Assembly: GCA_964481425.1 (NCBI GenBank)
Contig: CAYZTM010000012.1
Location: 1 to 64,000 of the forward strand
Length of the DNA: 64,000 nucleotides
Reading direction: 5' to 3'
Source of the DNA: MKUN01 sp964481425
Lineage (GTDB): Bacteria > Bacteroidota > Bacteroidia > Chitinophagales > Chitinophagaceae
This document shows positions 32,829 to 42,220 of the stretch, one piece after another. The position numbers and the translations under genes were made by a program. The number at the start of each line of letters is the position of its first letter. Within the stretch, counting starts at the first letter, position 1. Under the pieces are notes generated by a model. That model did no database searches and had not been told where the DNA came from. It saw nothing but the letters and a program-made list of their open reading frames with translations.

Positions 32829-33845
32829 ATGCTTAAGTTTTTTTATGCGTCCATATTGTGCTTTTTCATGTTATCCGCCGCAGCACAGGACGATGACAGC
32901 TTATTTGTTGTAATGAAGAACAAGTCGTGGGTAATGCCCTATACAACAGGGCAGGGCGAGACGGTCTTCATGGTCGCGAGGCGTTTTCATGTGCCCCCTG
33001 CGGTATTGGGCAGCGCAAATGGTACAGATTACAAAAGTGCTTTCCCCTCGCATGCTCAGGTGACAGTGCCGATAGCAGCGTACAACTTTGCGCGGGAAAA
33101 GCCCGGTGATATGACCGATATCCTTCCTTTGTATTACAGGGTAAAAGAGGATGATGACCTGGGGCGCATCAGTCGCCTGTCGGGAGTATCGCAGCAGGTA
33201 ATGGAACGGTGGAATGACCTGCCTGATAATAATATTTACATAGGCCAGTCGCTCTTTGTTGGCTGGGTATTGTATGATGCCACATCGGGCAAAAAAGGTA
33301 TTGCTACACATATAGAGGGAGAGAAGCAGCCAGCTAATGTTGCTACCCCCCAGAGAAACAATAACAGCAAGCTGAGTAATGATCCCAATCCTGAGGCACA
33401 GTGGCCCGGTATGCGCCGTAAGCAATTGCAGGATGACGGATGGAGCAGGGGAGGCAATAATGATGGTCAGACCCAGGTGTGGCATGATACAGTTATCGTG
33501 CTGAAGCAGGGTAATACAGATAGCGTCGTCTCACCATTCGAGACGCTGTATCTTGAACAGACGAATAATGAAGTGAATGCAGCTACTGAAAAGGGCACCG
33601 TTGCATTCTTCAATTCCGGCAACAAAGAGAATAAGGTATTTTATGCCTTTCACAACGACCTGCAACGCGGTGTTATCATCAAAGTGCATAACCCGGGCAC
33701 AGACAAGACCATATATGCTAAAGTGATAGGCGCATTGCCTGCTACAAAGCAGTATTATAACTGTATGATGGCCCTTTCGGGCAATGCAAAAGAGGAACTG
33801 GGTGTGCATGATAATAAGGCATGGTGTGAAATATCGCATCGCTAG
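32829..33845 (+). CDS. LysM-like domain exported protein
   Basis: 338 residues with a signal peptide (FFYASILCFFMLSAAAQDD). Two LysM-like repeats: about 40-85 (YTTGQGETVFMVARRFHVPPAVLGSAN) and about 100-145 (YYRVKEDDDLGRISRLSGVSQQVMERWND, NIYIGQSLFVGWV). A Gln/Asn-rich linker leads to a C-terminal domain (TVAFFNSGNKENKVFYAFHNDLQRGVIIKVHNPGTDKTIYAKVIG) like RlpA/septal-ring double-psi folds. Probably periplasmic and peptidoglycan-binding. No catalytic residues are recognised. Confidence 0.75.
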   Translation: MLKFFYASILCFFMLSAAAQDDDSLFVVMKNKSWVMPYTTGQGETVFMVARRFHVPPAVLGSANGTDYKSAFPSHAQVTVPIAAYNFAREKPGDMTDILPLYYRVKEDDDLGRISRLSGVSQQVMERWNDLPDNNIYIGQSLFVGWVLYDATSGKKGIATHIEGEKQPANVATPQRNNNSKLSNDPNPEAQWPGMRRKQLQDDGWSRGGNNDGQTQVWHDTVIVLKQGNTDSVVSPFETLYLEQTNNEVNAATEKGTVAFFNSGNKENKVFYAFHNDLQRGVIIKVHNPGTDKTIYAKVIGALPATKQYYNCMMALSGNAKEELGVHDNKAWCEISHR

Positions 33846-33878
33846 GTTATCTTGAGCCCTGTTTAGGAGGTCCCTGTT

Positions 33879-34898
33879 ATGAAGGTGCTAGTAATCCGTT
33901 TTTCTTCCATAGGTGATATTGTGCTCACAACACCCGTTGTGCGTTGTTTGAAACAGCAAAAAGAAGCTGTAGAGTTGCACTATCTTACCAAATCGGTGTT
34001 CAGGCCAATATTGGAGCATAATCCATATATAGACAAAGTACACTGCATGGATGAAGGCCTGAATGCTGCAATAGAAGAACTGAAGACAGAGAAATTCGAT
34101 TATATTATAGATCTGCACCATAACCTGCGGACATTGCGGGTTAAAAGGGCGCTCAATATTATGAGCTACTCTTTTCCTAAGCTGAACATCCGCAAATTGC
34201 TGCTGGTGAATTTTAAGATCAACCTGATGCCCGACAAAAGTGTGGTGGACCGGTATTTTGAGGCGGTAAGACCACTCGGAGTTACTAACGACACAAAGGG
34301 CCTCGATTATTTCATCCCCGAAGATGTAAAAGTGACACACCATGATGTGCCCATGAGTCATTGGGCGGGGTACGTTGGCTGCGTAATTGGTGGGTCGTAC
34401 AATACCAAAAAGCTACCTGTGGAAAAGTGGAAGGAATTGTGTGAGCTGATCCCATACCCGATCATACTTATGGGTGGGCCTGAGGACAGGGAAGAGGGCA
34501 GGCAAATAGCTGAGCTTGACCCTGTGCGGATCTACAATGCCTGCGGCAAGTTCAGCCTAAATGAATCGGCTGAATTGGTGCGATTTTCACGCATGATAGT
34601 GAGTAATGACACAGGTTTAATGCACATTGCAGCGGCCTACAAAAAGCCTGTCATTTCAGTTTGGGGCAACACTGTCCCGGCCTTTGGAATGTTCCCTTAC
34701 TATGGTTACAATAATTTGAAAGAGCGGGTTGCCAGCCAGTCATACATTATTGAAAATAATGAATTATCTTGCCGCCCTTGCAGCAAACTGGGCCATAATA
34801 AATGCCCGAAAGGTCATTTTAAGTGCATGAAAAACCTAAACATGCTTAAAATTGCAGAGATCGTGAAAGAAATGTGGAAAAGCGCCCAACATGGGTGA
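33879..34898 (+). CDS. glycosyltransferase family 9 (heptosyltransferase-like)
   Basis: 339 residues. GT9 proteins such as WaaC/WaaF add heptose in the LPS inner core. VLVIRFSSIGDIVLTTPVVRCLK at the N-terminus, YIIDLHHNLRTLRVKRAL, VIGGSYNTKKLPVEKW, ILMGGPEDREEG and SNDTGLMHIAAAYKKPVISVWGNT (donor-binding) are all present. A Cys-rich stretch near the C-terminus (LSCRPCSKLGHNKCPKGHFKC) is often seen in this group. Donor and acceptor unknown. Confidence 0.85.
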   Translation: MKVLVIRFSSIGDIVLTTPVVRCLKQQKEAVELHYLTKSVFRPILEHNPYIDKVHCMDEGLNAAIEELKTEKFDYIIDLHHNLRTLRVKRALNIMSYSFPKLNIRKLLLVNFKINLMPDKSVVDRYFEAVRPLGVTNDTKGLDYFIPEDVKVTHHDVPMSHWAGYVGCVIGGSYNTKKLPVEKWKELCELIPYPIILMGGPEDREEGRQIAELDPVRIYNACGKFSLNESAELVRFSRMIVSNDTGLMHIAAAYKKPVISVWGNTVPAFGMFPYYGYNNLKERVASQSYIIENNELSCRPCSKLGHNKCPKGHFKCMKNLNMLKIAEIVKEMWKSAQHG

Positions 34899-35000
34899 TA
34901 TTTTTTGTGTCTTATGAATTTGTTTAAAGGTAATTTTATTTGTACCTTGCTTGTAATAATTTTTGTATATTGTCGGTAAAAATTTACACTATATAAGTTT

Positions 35001-37973
35001 ATGAAACGGTATCTACAACACATATTTGTATGTCTTACCCTGTTGTTCCTCATCCCCAAGCATGCAAAGGCCACCCACGCGGCCGGTGGTGAGATCGTGT
35101 ATGAATGGGTGAGTGACTCCACATACAGGTTTTACTTTAAGTTTTATCGTGACTGCCAGGGTATCGACGCCCCGGTGCAGCAGCTGATCTGTGGTTATAA
35201 CAGTTGCGACGCATGGACATTGAGTGCCCAGGCGACACGCCTTGTTACACTACCCGATGGTACCCCTAATGGTAGTGAAGTGAGCCCCGGTTGCCCGGGT
35301 TACCCTACGATATGTGCAGGAGGTACTTTGCCGGGTTATCGTGAATGGTGGTACACTGCTACATTCCAATTGCCGTCCCGTTGTAACTCATGGACTTTTT
35401 ATACCGGTGTAAGTGCGAGAAATAACGCTATCGGTAATCTGCAAAATCCGGGAAGCCAGGTATTGTACATAGAAGCGAAGCTGAACAATGAGAACGTTCA
35501 AAATGCATCTTCTCCTTATTTTACAGTGAAGCCGGTGCCTTATACTTGCGTGAATATTCCGTTCACCTACAATAATGGTGCGGTGGACCCGAATAATGAT
35601 TCTCTTGTTTTTGACATCATTCAACCCCGGACTGGTCCTACGAGTTGTAATAACAACCCCAATTTGGTAACAGATATACCATATGTAGCAGCCAACCCGG
35701 CATATAATCTTGTTGATAATCCATTCCCGACGAACAATACTTTTGTGTGCAGCCCGAATACCGGCCAGGAAAGTTTTACCCCTGCACAACAAGGGGTATA
35801 TGTGTTTACTACTCGTGTGAGAAAATACCGTGGTAATGAATTATTGTCAGTTGTCATCAGGGATATCCAGATCGTAATAACGAGCTGTAATGTACCGCAA
35901 CCTGCAGTCACGGTAGACCAGGCATCATTGGTCGGGTCGCAGTATGTAAATAACCAGGTTGAAGGTTGCGCTACGCAAAACTTCGCTTTCTGTTTTGATG
36001 CGCAATCTCCCGATACAGGAGCTATTCTTGTGGTCACGGACAACCACGTTACAGCGACTACACCAGCGTCTTCGATCAACTATACTTATCAATATACAGA
36101 TAGTGTAGTAGGTTGTTTCAACTGGACCCCAACAACGATCGATACGGGTTTGCATGTGCTTACTATTACTGTAAAAGATTCTACATGCCGCCCTCCGGGC
36201 ATCCCGATCACGCAGACATTCGTTATCCCCGTTTATGTATGGCCGATAACGATAGGGACGGGTGATACCTCGATATGTGCAGGCGAAACAGCCCATTTAG
36301 GTGTCACGGGAGGGACAAGCTTTACATGGAGTGTCTTGTCAGGAACGCCTAATTCACTAAGTTGTACGAACTGCCAATACCCTGATGCGACACCTACGCA
36401 GACGACCCAGTACGTCGCGGTCTCGAATATAAGTTCGTTCTGTAACCGAAACTCGGATACGATAACGGTCAGGGTGTTTGATCTGCCATCGTTCAATGCA
36501 GGTCCGGACACTACGACCTGCCTGTACAATAGCTTGCCTATGGATATCCAGCTACAGCCGGATGCCACTACTACCTATACCGTACAGTGGCAGCCCACAA
36601 CCTACCTGGATAACCCATACAGTGCTTCACCTGTGATCACTCCGACAGGTATGCAAACGCCTATACAGTACATCATTACTGTGACTTCGGATTCGCTTAA
36701 CCGTTGTAAGGCTGAGGATACCGTTAATGTAAGGGTATTACATGGCTATACTATATACAATCATGATACTGCAATATGCCATGGTGACACGGTGCAAATA
36801 AATGCAAGCGGCGATGCGGGTTACACTTATTCATGGGCTCCCCAGACCAATGTGTACGACCCCGGATTGATCAATCCAATGATAGTACCTGATACTACGA
36901 GCACATATACCATAAGCGCTCATTTCCCGGGCTGTCGTGACAGTAACACTACCCGTACGATCGAGGTTCAACCAATACCAGTGATAACTTTAAGTTATCC
37001 GGATACTGCCGTTTGCTATGGAGCCAAGACGTACATGAGGGCTGACGTAGGCCCATCATGGTTTAGTCCATATAGTTACAACTGGCAGCCTGCACAGTTT
37101 GTAAGTAATGATCAGTCACTGAATCCTTTCACAATTGCAAAAGCAACCAGAACGTTCGTGTTCACGGCTACTACGCCTATAGGTTGTAAAGCTGTGGACA
37201 GCACCAAGATATCTGTTATACCATTCAAGTTTATATACGCGTCACAAGACACGAGTATTTGCCCAAGGGATAGCGCTTATCTCCGGTCATATTCTGACAC
37301 AGGTGTCGTATTGGACCATGTGCTTTGGACCCCGGATTATGGTCTGAGCAGTACATCTGACCAAAATGTCTATGTATGGCCTAACAGCGACCGCTTGTAC
37401 ACTGTATATGGTGTAGATACTAATGGCTGTATCGATAGTGCATTGGTTAAAGTGATCGTAAAATCTGATGCGATCATTGCACTGCCTGATTCGGTATCGA
37501 TCTTCCCCGGGGAATCGTATCAAATGAATCCCGGAACTAACTGTTATTATTTCCAATGGTTCCCACCGACCGGTCTTTCTGCTGACAGTATAGCGAACCC
37601 GATAGCTCGTCCGGAGGTGACGACAAGGTATATTGTGCATGGTTCTACTGAGGTTGGTTGCAAAGCGGTAGATTCTATAGATGTTAAAGTGATGATAGAT
37701 TCTTACATAGATCTGCCCAATGCCTTCACCCCGGGTTCTGAACCAAATGCAATACTTAAGGTATTGCACAAAGGTGACGCGACCTTGAAGGACTTTGTGA
37801 TCTATGACCGTTGGGGCATTAAGATGTTCGAGACCCATGATATAAATGAAGGATGGGATGGGACTTATAAAGGCAAGCCACAACCTTTTGGTGTATATGT
37901 TTATATGGTCGAAGCTATATCGCCAACCGGTAGGAAGTTCGTGAAACAGGGTAATGTAACGCTAATAAGGTAA
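35001..37973 (+). CDS. giant T9SS type B sorted surface protein, copy 1
   Basis: 990 residues. Signal peptide (IFVCLTLLFLIPKHAKA) then a conserved N-terminal domain starting THAAGGEIVYEWVSDSTYRF and running to about residue 240, seen in many Bacteroidota gliding-associated proteins. Ig-like/PKD-like modules with paired Cys follow (SICAGETAHLG, TTCLYNSLPMD, AICHGDTVQ, AVCYGAKTYM, SICPRDSAYL), about 85-100 residues each. The C-terminus (DLPNAFTPGSEPNAILKV, IYDRWGIKMFETHD, PQPFGVYVYMVEA) is the type B sorting domain. The gene at 38170 is its tandem duplicate. Likely an adhesin or surface coat protein. Confidence 0.88.
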   Translation: MKRYLQHIFVCLTLLFLIPKHAKATHAAGGEIVYEWVSDSTYRFYFKFYRDCQGIDAPVQQLICGYNSCDAWTLSAQATRLVTLPDGTPNGSEVSPGCPGYPTICAGGTLPGYREWWYTATFQLPSRCNSWTFYTGVSARNNAIGNLQNPGSQVLYIEAKLNNENVQNASSPYFTVKPVPYTCVNIPFTYNNGAVDPNNDSLVFDIIQPRTGPTSCNNNPNLVTDIPYVAANPAYNLVDNPFPTNNTFVCSPNTGQESFTPAQQGVYVFTTRVRKYRGNELLSVVIRDIQIVITSCNVPQPAVTVDQASLVGSQYVNNQVEGCATQNFAFCFDAQSPDTGAILVVTDNHVTATTPASSINYTYQYTDSVVGCFNWTPTTIDTGLHVLTITVKDSTCRPPGIPITQTFVIPVYVWPITIGTGDTSICAGETAHLGVTGGTSFTWSVLSGTPNSLSCTNCQYPDATPTQTTQYVAVSNISSFCNRNSDTITVRVFDLPSFNAGPDTTTCLYNSLPMDIQLQPDATTTYTVQWQPTTYLDNPYSASPVITPTGMQTPIQYIITVTSDSLNRCKAEDTVNVRVLHGYTIYNHDTAICHGDTVQINASGDAGYTYSWAPQTNVYDPGLINPMIVPDTTSTYTISAHFPGCRDSNTTRTIEVQPIPVITLSYPDTAVCYGAKTYMRADVGPSWFSPYSYNWQPAQFVSNDQSLNPFTIAKATRTFVFTATTPIGCKAVDSTKISVIPFKFIYASQDTSICPRDSAYLRSYSDTGVVLDHVLWTPDYGLSSTSDQNVYVWPNSDRLYTVYGVDTNGCIDSALVKVIVKSDAIIALPDSVSIFPGESYQMNPGTNCYYFQWFPPTGLSADSIANPIARPEVTTRYIVHGSTEVGCKAVDSIDVKVMIDSYIDLPNAFTPGSEPNAILKVLHKGDATLKDFVIYDRWGIKMFETHDINEGWDGTYKGKPQPFGVYVYMVEAISPTGRKFVKQGNVTLIR

Positions 37974-37995
37974 GTATTAATAATGTATCATTGTG

Positions 37996-38026
37996 AAAAT
38001 GCCCGGCAACTTGCCGGGCATTTTTG
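37996..38026 (+). terminator. strong terminator after giant protein 1
   Basis: AAAATGCCCGGCAA (37996-38009) pairs with TTGCCGGGCATTTT (38011-38024), followed by more Ts. It separates the two tandem paralogues, so each has its own transcript. Confidence 0.85.
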
Positions 38027-38169
38027 TTTCTACAGCAAATGTGTTTTTAAAATAAATACATTTTTCAGCCAAACCATATTAACATATATTATGTCTTTTG
38101 TGTTTAAGAGGTATGTTCAATTGATTTTATATTTTTAAATGGTGTAAGTATTGTTATAAGCCTTCTTAA

Positions 38170-41169
38170 ATGAATCCTGAAATGAATAAAAAGACTTTAT
38201 TACTTGTTTCCTTGGTTACCTTATTGTTTTTGGTTCCGAAAGGAGCAAAAGCTACTCACGCTGCCGGCGGGGAACTGATCTACGAATGGGTAAGTGACTC
38301 GACATATCGTTTTTACTTTAAGTTCTATCGAGATTGTCAGGGGGTTACCGAGCCTTCGAGCCAGCAATTAGTGGGCTATAACAATTGTGACGCTAACCAC
38401 ATTTGCGTGACAATGAATAAACTTGCTACGCTGCCTGACGGGTCACCAAATGGAAGCGAGGTGAGCCCGGGTTGTCCCGGTTACCCAACGATATGTGAAG
38501 GAGGGACATTGCCCGGGTACCGTGAATGGTGGTATAGCGCGACTGTCACATTACCCACCCGTTGCGACCACTGGACCTTTTACACGGGTGTTAGTGCAAG
38601 GAATAATGCTATTGGCAACTTGAACAATCCCGGTGGCCAGGTTTTATATGTTGAAGCACAACTATATAATTCAGTGGTTCAAAACGCATCTTCTCCCTAC
38701 TTTACCGTTAAACCGGTACCTTACACCTGCGTCAATATTCCATTTACTTATAATAATGGAGCAGTGGATCCTAATAATGATTCACTTGTCTTTGATATCA
38801 TTATGCCCCGAACAGGGCCATATTCCCCACAATGCAATTATAACCCTGCAGCGGTAATGGATTGCCAATGGGTCAATCCGCAGCCTGTTCCGCCATTTAA
38901 TCTTATAGATAACCCGTTCCCTACCAATAATACGTTTTCCATCAGCCCATCTACAGGCCAGGAAAGTTTTACACCGGCTGTTCAGGGAGTATATGTATTT
39001 ACGACAAGGGTAAAAAAATACCGTGGTAATATGCTGCTCTCAGTAGTGATAAGGGATATACAAATAGTAATTACAGACTGTGATGTACCGCAACCTACAG
39101 TAACTGTGGACCAAACCAGCCTGGTAGGGGCGCAGTATGTGAACAACCAGGTGGAAGGTTGTGCTACCCAGCCCCTGGATTTCTGCTTTGATGTTCAGTC
39201 ACCTGATACAGGTGCGGTATTGGTAGTGACCGATAACCACGTGACAGCTACTACACAGGCATCCAGCATAACTTATACAAATCAATATACAGACAGCGTA
39301 AGGGGCTGTTTCAATTGGACCCCAACAGAATCAGATACAGGTTTACATGTGCTTACTGTAACTGTTAAGGACTCTACATGTCGCCCTCCGGGGATACCCA
39401 TTACACAAACCTATGTGATACCGGTTTACGTTTGGCCGATAACGCATGCATATGGTGATACAACTATGTGTAAGGCTGAAACGGCACACCTGGGCGCTTA
39501 TGGAGGTAGTAACTTTACATGGACAGTCGTATCCGGTACGCCTAATTCGTTGACTTGTACGAATTGTCAGTATCCGGACGCAAACCCGACAGTAACCAGT
39601 GTATATGCAGTTGTATCTAATTCAAGCGCCTTCTGTAACCAGAATAAGGACACTGTAGTGGTTAGGGTTATAAATAACGGTGTATTTAGTGCAGGGCCTG
39701 ATACCACCATATGTGTGGACAACAGCCTGCCATTTAACATAAACCTTCAGCCAGATACCACAACTACCTATTCGGTATTGTGGACACCGCCTAACTTCCT
39801 TGACAACCCTACAAGCACTACGCCTGTACTTACACCTACTACCAACGAGACACAGTTGACCTATGTCGTCACGGTAACCTCCGATGTACTTAGCCGTTGT
39901 AAATCGAGCGATACGGTTAATGTAAGGGTGTTGCAGGGCTATACCATATATAACCATGATACCGCAATATGCTTTGGCGATACTGTGCAGATACATGCAA
40001 GCAGCGATGCAGGTTATACCTATTCATGGTCGCCACAGACGAATGTTTATGATCCGGGATTATTGGAGCCTTTCATTGTGCCTGATACTACAAGTACCTA
40101 CACCATCAGCGCTCACTTCCCGGGCTGTCGAGATAGTAATACTACACGTACGATAGAAGTTCAGCCTATCCCGGAAATAACAATGAGCTATCCCGATACT
40201 GCGGTATGTTATGGAGCTAAGACTTATATGAAAGCATCAATAGGACCATCCTGGTACAGCGATTATACTTATAACTGGTCTCCTGCCCAGTTCGTGAACA
40301 ACGCACAGTCGCTCAATCCATTTACGATCGCTAAGCAAACAAGAGTATTTACGCTTACCGTATCTACTGCAGCAGGATGTACCTCAAAAGACAGCACCCG
40401 GATATTCGTGATCCCGGTACGGTTCATGGGAACATCGCCGGATACAAGTATTTGCCCGCGGGACAGTGCACTGTTAAGTGTGTTCAGTACCGATACAAAC
40501 GTGATACTTGATCATGTATGGTGGACACCCAATTATGGCCTTAGCGATGCAACAGGTTTCAGTACCTATGCATGGCCCAACAGCAATATGGAGTACATAG
40601 TGTATGGTGTAGATACCAATGGCTGCCTGGACAGTACTTTTGCCCACGTGATCGTGAAGTCCGGTGCAATTTTGGATATACCAGATTCGGTTACCATATT
40701 CCCGGGTGAAACTTACCAGATGAATCCCGGTACCAACTGCTATTATTTCCAATGGTTCCCGGCTACAGGCCTGTCAGCGGATAGCATAGCTAATCCTATA
40801 GCACGACCTGAAGTGAGCACAAGGTATATTGTACATGGTAGAACTGAGGTGGGTTGCGATGTTGTAGATTCAATAGATGTTAAGGTGATGAATGACTCTT
40901 ACATCGAGCTGCCCAATGCCTTTACTCCGGGTTCTGAGCCTAACGCAATTCTGAAAGTGCTGCACAAAGGTGATGCTACTCTAAAAGATTTTGTGATCTA
41001 CGATCGCTGGGGTGTCAAAATGTTTGAAACGCATAATATAGAAGAAGGATGGGATGGAACGTATAAAGGAAAGCCTCAGCCTTTCGGAGTGTATGTTTAC
41101 CAGGTGGAAGCTGTATCGCCAACCGGTAAGAAATTTGTGAAGCAAGGTAATGTGACACTCATCCGCTAA
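38170..41169 (+). CDS. giant T9SS type B sorted surface protein, copy 2
   Basis: 999 residues, same architecture as 35001-37973 and highly similar throughout. A start at 38182 (MNKKTLLLVSLVTLLFLVPKGAKA) gives the same signal peptide layout, so the first four residues are uncertain. THAAGGELIYEWVSDSTYRF opens the N-terminal domain, Ig-like Cys-paired modules follow, and the type B sorting domain (LPNAFTPGSEPNAILKV...) ends it. The N- and C-terminal domains are the most alike; the N-terminal insertion YNPAAVMDCQWVNPQP and a few module loops differ. Function unknown, exported by T9SS. Confidence 0.88.
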   Translation: MNPEMNKKTLLLVSLVTLLFLVPKGAKATHAAGGELIYEWVSDSTYRFYFKFYRDCQGVTEPSSQQLVGYNNCDANHICVTMNKLATLPDGSPNGSEVSPGCPGYPTICEGGTLPGYREWWYSATVTLPTRCDHWTFYTGVSARNNAIGNLNNPGGQVLYVEAQLYNSVVQNASSPYFTVKPVPYTCVNIPFTYNNGAVDPNNDSLVFDIIMPRTGPYSPQCNYNPAAVMDCQWVNPQPVPPFNLIDNPFPTNNTFSISPSTGQESFTPAVQGVYVFTTRVKKYRGNMLLSVVIRDIQIVITDCDVPQPTVTVDQTSLVGAQYVNNQVEGCATQPLDFCFDVQSPDTGAVLVVTDNHVTATTQASSITYTNQYTDSVRGCFNWTPTESDTGLHVLTVTVKDSTCRPPGIPITQTYVIPVYVWPITHAYGDTTMCKAETAHLGAYGGSNFTWTVVSGTPNSLTCTNCQYPDANPTVTSVYAVVSNSSAFCNQNKDTVVVRVINNGVFSAGPDTTICVDNSLPFNINLQPDTTTTYSVLWTPPNFLDNPTSTTPVLTPTTNETQLTYVVTVTSDVLSRCKSSDTVNVRVLQGYTIYNHDTAICFGDTVQIHASSDAGYTYSWSPQTNVYDPGLLEPFIVPDTTSTYTISAHFPGCRDSNTTRTIEVQPIPEITMSYPDTAVCYGAKTYMKASIGPSWYSDYTYNWSPAQFVNNAQSLNPFTIAKQTRVFTLTVSTAAGCTSKDSTRIFVIPVRFMGTSPDTSICPRDSALLSVFSTDTNVILDHVWWTPNYGLSDATGFSTYAWPNSNMEYIVYGVDTNGCLDSTFAHVIVKSGAILDIPDSVTIFPGETYQMNPGTNCYYFQWFPATGLSADSIANPIARPEVSTRYIVHGRTEVGCDVVDSIDVKVMNDSYIELPNAFTPGSEPNAILKVLHKGDATLKDFVIYDRWGVKMFETHNIEEGWDGTYKGKPQPFGVYVYQVEAVSPTGKKFVKQGNVTLIR

Positions 41170-41195
41170 CCGGGTATCATTAAGAGTTAATATTG

Positions 41196-41218
41196 AGGGG
41201 TGGCACAATGCCACCCCT
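41196..41218 (+). terminator. intrinsic terminator after giant protein 2
   Basis: AGGGGTGGCA (41196-41205) pairs with TGCCACCCCT (41209-41218) with a CAA loop, followed by an AT-rich run. Confidence 0.8.
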
Positions 41219-41274
41219 TATTTATATATGCTGGCATTCTTTTTATATAGGTAAACAAGATCAACACAACTGAT

Positions 41275-41742
41275 ATGAAAAAGAAGAAAAAAACGGCAAA
41301 GATATTTGACCGTTTTGCCACGAAGATCACCTATTATGCCGGTCGCCCGCTTACCTTTTTTACAGCTTTGCTTATTGTGATTGTTTGGGCGTTGGTAGGT
41401 CCAATATTTCATTATTCGGATACCTGGCAACTCGTTATCAATACAGGTACAACCATCATTACTTTCCTGATGGTTTTTGTGATACAGCAGTCACAAAATA
41501 AAGATACGGTAGCCATACATCTTAAGCTTAATGAACTGATAGCAGCCACAAAAACGGCCAGCAATAGACTCGTGGATGTTGAGGACCTTACGGAAGAAGA
41601 ACTGATACTGCTCAAAAAATTCTATGTAAGAATTGCTGATCTTGCACAAAGAGACAAAGACCTGTTCTCAACGCACTCCATTGACGAAGCTGAAGAGGTG
41701 CATTCAAGGAAACATACAGCTAAAGGGAAAGAGGACGCTTAA
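41275..41742 (+). CDS. low affinity iron permease family protein
   Basis: 155 residues matching the Iron_permease family (PF04120): basic N-terminus, FDRFATKITYYAGRPLTFFTALLIVIVWALVGP, a second helix (INTGTTIITFLMVFVIQQSQNKDTVAIHLKLNELI), then a cytoplasmic charged tail. The VFVIQQSQNKD and AxHxKLxEL stretches are the family signature. The bacterial function is unproven despite the name, which comes from yeast Fet4. The last 4 nt overlap the convergent gene. Confidence 0.8.
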   Translation: MKKKKKTAKIFDRFATKITYYAGRPLTFFTALLIVIVWALVGPIFHYSDTWQLVINTGTTIITFLMVFVIQQSQNKDTVAIHLKLNELIAATKTASNRLVDVEDLTEEELILLKKFYVRIADLAQRDKDLFSTHSIDEAEEVHSRKHTAKGKEDA

Positions 41743-42212
41743 TTACAGCTGACGTCCGTCTGCAATTTTCGGGCAAGACACCGGGCCCCTCTCTTCATGA
41801 CTATCTTGTGGTTAAGTTTAAAGATGGGTTTCAGCATAAAGGCAAACGCATTCATCCATCCTATATTGGTATGTACATCCCAGTGACAGCTGACATGTGT
41901 TATGCCCTCCCCGATACCAAAATGCCATGAGCCGGTGCCTTCCAGTTCACCCGACGCTTTCCCGGAAAGGCATTTGTACTCTTCGCGTTCAGTTAACAGC
42001 AGGTTGAAGGATAAAGTGTACCCGGTAGGGCTTTTTAGCTTGTAAACTCTTATGCTGCCGATCCCTCTTTCGTCACCTTTTTCTATTTCGGTGACCGATA
42101 ATACATCCTTCCACCATTGCGGCCATTCTTCTGATTTATAGATCACTTCCCATACCTCTTTGAACGGGGCACTGACGTACCAATGTGTGGTGAATGAATA
42201 ATTTTGAGGCAT
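41739..42212 (-). CDS. SRPBCC family protein
   Basis: 157 residues with a START/polyketide-cyclase-like fold: TTHWYVSAPFKEVWEVIYKSEEWPQWWKDVLSV, then GIGSIRVYKLKSPTGYTLSFNLLLTER and a C-terminal helix. Members bind lipids or small hydrophobic ligands in a deep pocket. The ligand is unknown. It lies 8 nt downstream of nadE, in the same direction. Confidence 0.8.
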   Translation of the reverse strand: MPQNYSFTTHWYVSAPFKEVWEVIYKSEEWPQWWKDVLSVTEIEKGDERGIGSIRVYKLKSPTGYTLSFNLLLTEREEYKCLSGKASGELEGTGSWHFGIGEGITHVSCHWDVHTNIGWMNAFAFMLKPIFKLNHKIVMKRGARCLARKLQTDVSCN

Positions 42213-42220
42213 AAAATTTA

